Origin: Acidobacteriota bacterium
GTDB lineage: Bacteria; Acidobacteriota; Blastocatellia; RBC074
NCBI GenBank assembly: GCA_018268995.1
Contig: JAFDVL010000010.1
Location: 1 to 64,000 of the forward strand
Reading direction: 5' to 3'
DNA length: 64,000 bases
Part shown: positions 61,737 to 64,000 of the stretch, one piece after another
Layout of the letters: each line of letters opens with the position of its first letter
Numbering within the stretch: the first letter of the stretch is position 1
The notes under the pieces: generated by a model
Seen by the model: the letters and a program-made list of their open reading frames with translations, nothing else
Database searches by the model: none
What the model was told of the DNA's origin: nothing
Translations under genes and position numbers: made by a program

Positions 61737-62189
61737 TCATTTCCATAAATATCGCTCATCGAATTCAATTTCATTGGTTCTCAACAACGCGATGAACTCA
61801 TCTTGAAACGAACGCTTCTGATGATGAAACGCTTGGTCAGCAATGTATTTTCGCACAACGTCAATCTGCGATCCGCTCACCGTAAATGCGCCATAGCCAT
61901 TTTGCCACGCGAAATCTTGTTGCTTCGGGAAAACATCATGTATCCATCCAGATGCGCTCGCTTTGAGATTGCGGATCACGTCTGACAACGCTTTATCCTG
62001 CCGCAATTTTGCTAACACATGCACGTGGTCTTCCATTCCATTGATCGCGAGTGCGATGCTGCCTTGCCCGCGAATGACGCCGCCAATGTATTCGTGCAGG
62101 CGGTCTCGATAAGCGTCAGTGATAATGGGCCTGCGATCTTTGGTGGAAAAGACAATGTGGTAAATTAGATTGACGTACGATTGGGGCAT
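61737..62189 (-). CDS. tnpA: IS200/RAYT-like single-Tyr (Y1) transposase
   Basis: A 150-residue HUH transposase. The metal-binding His pair is H55 and H57 (MEDHVHVLAKL) and the catalytic tyrosine is Y115 in RKYIADQAFHHQ. The N-terminus (YVNLIYHIVFSTKDRRPII) is typical. It is the size of IS200/IS605 TnpA; the neighbouring hairpin array makes a RAYT (REP-associated) role as likely as a mobile IS. The start at 62189 follows GGAAAAAG; a longer frame runs into the hairpin array. It looks intact. Confidence 0.9.
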   Translation of the reverse strand: MPQSYVNLIYHIVFSTKDRRPIITDAYRDRLHEYIGGVIRGQGSIALAINGMEDHVHVLAKLRQDKALSDVIRNLKASASGWIHDVFPKQQDFAWQNGYGAFTVSGSQIDVVRKYIADQAFHHQKRSFQDEFIALLRTNEIEFDERYLWK

Positions 62190-62568
62190 AGCTTTTTCCG
62201 GCGGCTGTCGCCCACCTTCGTGGGCTGGTTTGATTTGATGGCTGTGTTCCCAGGGTTGCATTCGGCTTTCGCCTCATTTCACCCTGGGCTTTATTCTTGT
62301 CACCCGCATTCGCGGGTTGAAAGCACTGATGACAAAGGCATTGTATTTTTGATTGCTGCAACCATCAATGGCGTTAGTCGCGTTTTTGATTGCTGCAACC
62401 ATCAATGGCAGTGGTGCCAAGTTTCATCCAAAGCCAAACGGTTTTCAGCCCACGAATGTGGGCAGTTAGAATAAAGCCCAGGGTGGAGCGGAGCGAATGC
62501 AGAGCGCAACCCTGGGAACATAGGCCCAACGCGCCAACCAGCCCGTGAAACGGGCGATAGCCCCTCAA
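62190..62568. repeat. REP-like hairpin and direct-repeat array upstream of tnpA
   Basis: A long imperfect palindrome spans 62246-62519. Its outer pair is 62246-62259 with 62506-62519 (14 of 14), and its inner pair 62281-62297 with 62468-62484 (17 of 17). Small hairpins lie at 62210-62225 (GCCCAC/GTGGGC), 62302-62317 (ACCCGC/GCGGGT), 62448-62463 (GCCCAC/GTGGGC) and 62541-62555 (GCCCGT/ACGGGC). Two 27-base direct repeats begin at 62346 and 62383. This resembles REP/BIME sequences of RAYT transposases. Confidence 0.8.
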
Positions 62569-63147
62569 TCAATATCGTTTCAAAAACAATGGCGGATTTG
62601 ATGTCAACAATCCAACCTTTCCGTACATCACATCTGAGCGCAATACATACTTGCGTCCTTTGGTGACTGCACAGCCTTCGTGCAATAAATGATGTGCAAA
62701 TACCAACGCCATCCCGGTTTCGGGCTTGATTACAACTTCTCCGAAATTCGTTTCACCGCCCTCGAAATCGTCGTTCAGGTAAATCATAAACGTAAGCAAA
62801 CTCTGCTCACCGTTGTCGCGCCGAAAACAGCCATCGTAATGCGGCGCGAAATATTGTCCGACATCGTAGCGGTAAAACCGAAATCGCTCATTCAATCCCA
62901 ATGCCTGACGCCCTGCGAGCACAGGCGGAATATGCGCTTGGACACGTTGCCACAGGTTTCGCGCAATCTCGAAATCATCAAGGATGACGCGCGTGTTGTT
63001 GCGAATGTCAGGGCGTAGCTCAACACCTTTATTGGTGTTGATGGTTGCCGCCGCGTAGCCTGCTTGCTCGGTCAGCGTGACATACGCCTGACACTCGTCA
63101 GCGGTGAGGACGTTTGCGATGGTGAAGATGTTGTCTGCGAATTTCAT
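62569..63147 (-). CDS. 2-oxoglutarate/Fe(II) dioxygenase (prolyl-hydroxylase-like)
   Basis: A 192-residue double-stranded beta-helix protein. The iron ligands are H103 and D105 (APHYDG) and H156 (LLHEG), and R170 (KYVLRSD) would bind 2-oxoglutarate. YLNDDFEGGETNF is a family feature. It hydroxylates a protein or small substrate; this is not known. It is on the same strand as the HNH gene, 14 bases downstream of it, and ends 380 bases before the tnpA gene. Confidence 0.9.
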   Translation of the reverse strand: MKFADNIFTIANVLTADECQAYVTLTEQAGYAAATINTNKGVELRPDIRNNTRVILDDFEIARNLWQRVQAHIPPVLAGRQALGLNERFRFYRYDVGQYFAPHYDGCFRRDNGEQSLLTFMIYLNDDFEGGETNFGEVVIKPETGMALVFAHHLLHEGCAVTKGRKYVLRSDVMYGKVGLLTSNPPLFLKRY

Positions 63148-63161
63148 TTTACACCCGTCTT

Positions 63162-63596
63162 TTATTCACCCTCAGTTGGCGGGTGTTTTTGTGCGGCATA
63201 CAGCACTTCACGAAGGTTGACCAGTTCGGCACGATTTAACTTCAGCGCATCAATGGTTGCTCTGCCGATTGGCGTCAATCCGATGATCAATGTTGCATCT
63301 TCATTCCAGGCGAAATGATCGCGCCATCGCTGCTGTCGCGGGTGAAATAGTGCAGCCGTAACTCCCGTGAGCGGATCAGTCGCCTGCCATTTGGTGTATT
63401 TGTGACCGTTACAGCCCTGACAAGACAGGGCCAAATTTGCCGCTTCGGTTTGGCCTCCGAGCGCGCGGGCGACAATGTGTTCGACAGAGAATGGCTGGGG
63501 CGAAAATCGTGCTTGGCTGCGGCAGTATTCGCAAAGTCCTCTGGCTCGTGCCTGCACGACTCTGCGCAAATCTGCCGGGATATATTTGTCAGACAT
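63162..63596 (-). CDS. HNH endonuclease
   Basis: A 144-residue HNH protein. CEYCRSQ supplies a zinc pair, SVEHIVARALGG carries the catalytic His, NLALSCQGCNGHK supplies Asn, the second Cys pair and the last His. DNA cleavage is likely; the role could be defence, repair or a homing remnant. It lies 5 bases after the hypothetical gene on the same strand and shares an operon with it. Confidence 0.87.
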   Translation of the reverse strand: MSDKYIPADLRRVVQARARGLCEYCRSQARFSPQPFSVEHIVARALGGQTEAANLALSCQGCNGHKYTKWQATDPLTGVTAALFHPRQQRWRDHFAWNEDATLIIGLTPIGRATIDALKLNRAELVNLREVLYAAQKHPPTEGE

Positions 63597-63601
63597 GCGC
63601 G

Positions 63602-63997
63602 TTACACATAGTCAGGAAATTCAATCCCCAATTGTTCCATGATCGCTGTCAACGTGACGCCGCGCAGTTTGGCTAATTCTGCGAGTGCCTTCATCCGTGC
63701 AACGTGCAACGCTTCGAGCCGTTGTTGCAACGTCAATAATTCCTGATGCTCCGAAGGCGTGAGCGTTTCATCCACTCGTTTTTCGCCCAACTCTGCCAAT
63801 CTGTTTCGTTCGGCTTCAGATAAGGATTGATTGATCGTCGCAAATAGCACGGATTCATCAGCACCGAGCACGGGCGCGTGCCGCCGCGCGCGCAACGCCG
63901 TCACTTCATCCGCAAAGCGATCCAACTCCGCCAAGCTTAATTGCTCAATCACCTGTGTTAACTGCGCGCTGGAAATGGGCTGAATGTTTTGTGACAT
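63602..63997 (-). CDS. Hypothetical protein upstream of the HNH gene
   Basis: A 131-residue protein, helical and Leu/Glu/Ala-rich, with the phrase LTPSEHQELLTLQQRLEALHVARMKALAEL. I recall similar small proteins next to HNH endonucleases in cyanobacteria and Acidobacteriota, where they may act together. The first Met lies 4 bases from the window end, so a longer start beyond the window cannot be excluded. Confidence 0.7.
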   Translation of the reverse strand: MSQNIQPISSAQLTQVIEQLSLAELDRFADEVTALRARRHAPVLGADESVLFATINQSLSEAERNRLAELGEKRVDETLTPSEHQELLTLQQRLEALHVARMKALAELAKLRGVTLTAIMEQLGIEFPDYV

Positions 63998-64000
63998 AGC

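Noticed and set aside
62346..62409. Possible CRISPR repeats
   Set aside because: Only two copies, 10-base spacing, lying within a REP-like palindrome beside a transposase; no cas genes.

Overview
The window looks like a chromosomal segment of a free-living Gram-negative-type heterotroph of roughly 50% GC. The best guess is Acidobacteriota, perhaps Blastocatellia. That placement is an inference from gene content: an ECF sigma factor of the TIGR02999 type beside a Ser/Thr kinase with a TolB-like and TPR tail, many exported redoxins and esterases, futalosine-route menaquinone genes, and long intergenic palindromes. Nothing looks like plasmid or phage backbone. No rRNA, CRISPR array or replication origin was seen.

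Layout: 1-1854 KAP P-loop NTPase and a VapBC-like pair. 1856-9323 exported hydrolases, a short-chain fatty acid transporter, a UGA-interrupted redoxin, a Gfo/Idh/MocA protein, a PmoA-family protein and a FAH-family protein. 9407-14452 menaquinone cluster (mqnD, mqnE, redoxin, mqnP, ubiX), then larB. 15288-17742 dprA and two VTT membrane proteins. 18602-23329 sigma factor, large kinase and a roughly 485-aa protein of unknown role. 23678-26280 UGA-interrupted HAD phosphatase, esterase and amidohydrolase. 26352-32165 zwf, mscS, gnd and a peptide-binding lipoprotein. 32283-37160 DUF4197, esterase, TlpA-like protein and a molybdopterin oxidoreductase. 37425-40395 a collapsed type I restriction locus around an intact four-helix protein. 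40739-46506 a small ORF, tRNA-Ile2, membrane and peptidase genes, and an intact PmeII-like restriction-modification pair. 46527-47111 a peroxiredoxin with UGA at the peroxidatic position. 48595-52114 radical SAM protein, sigma/anti-sigma pair and tRNA-Ser. 52372-56141 envelope and zinc-ribbon proteins and nuoI. 56409-61717 an Fe-S/redox cluster (mrp, nfu, IscA-type, rubrerythrin, ygfZ, rhodanese, S41 peptidase). 61737-63997 an IS200/RAYT-like transposase with a hairpin array, a 2OG oxygenase, an HNH nuclease and a hypothetical.

The most interesting signal is three otherwise intact genes each broken by a single in-frame UGA and each followed by a small hairpin with a G at the start of its apical loop, as expected of a bacterial SECIS element. 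In the peroxiredoxin the UGA replaces the peroxidatic Cys, and in the redoxin it replaces a Cys next to a second Cys. Both fit selenocysteine well. The third, a HAD phosphatase, is ambiguous and would be an unusual selenoprotein family. The second theme is a set of about a dozen intergenic palindromes, one sequence present twice, plus a RAYT-like transposase with its own hairpin array. The third is a type I restriction system in which hsdM and hsdR have each lost their middle and hsdS is broken.
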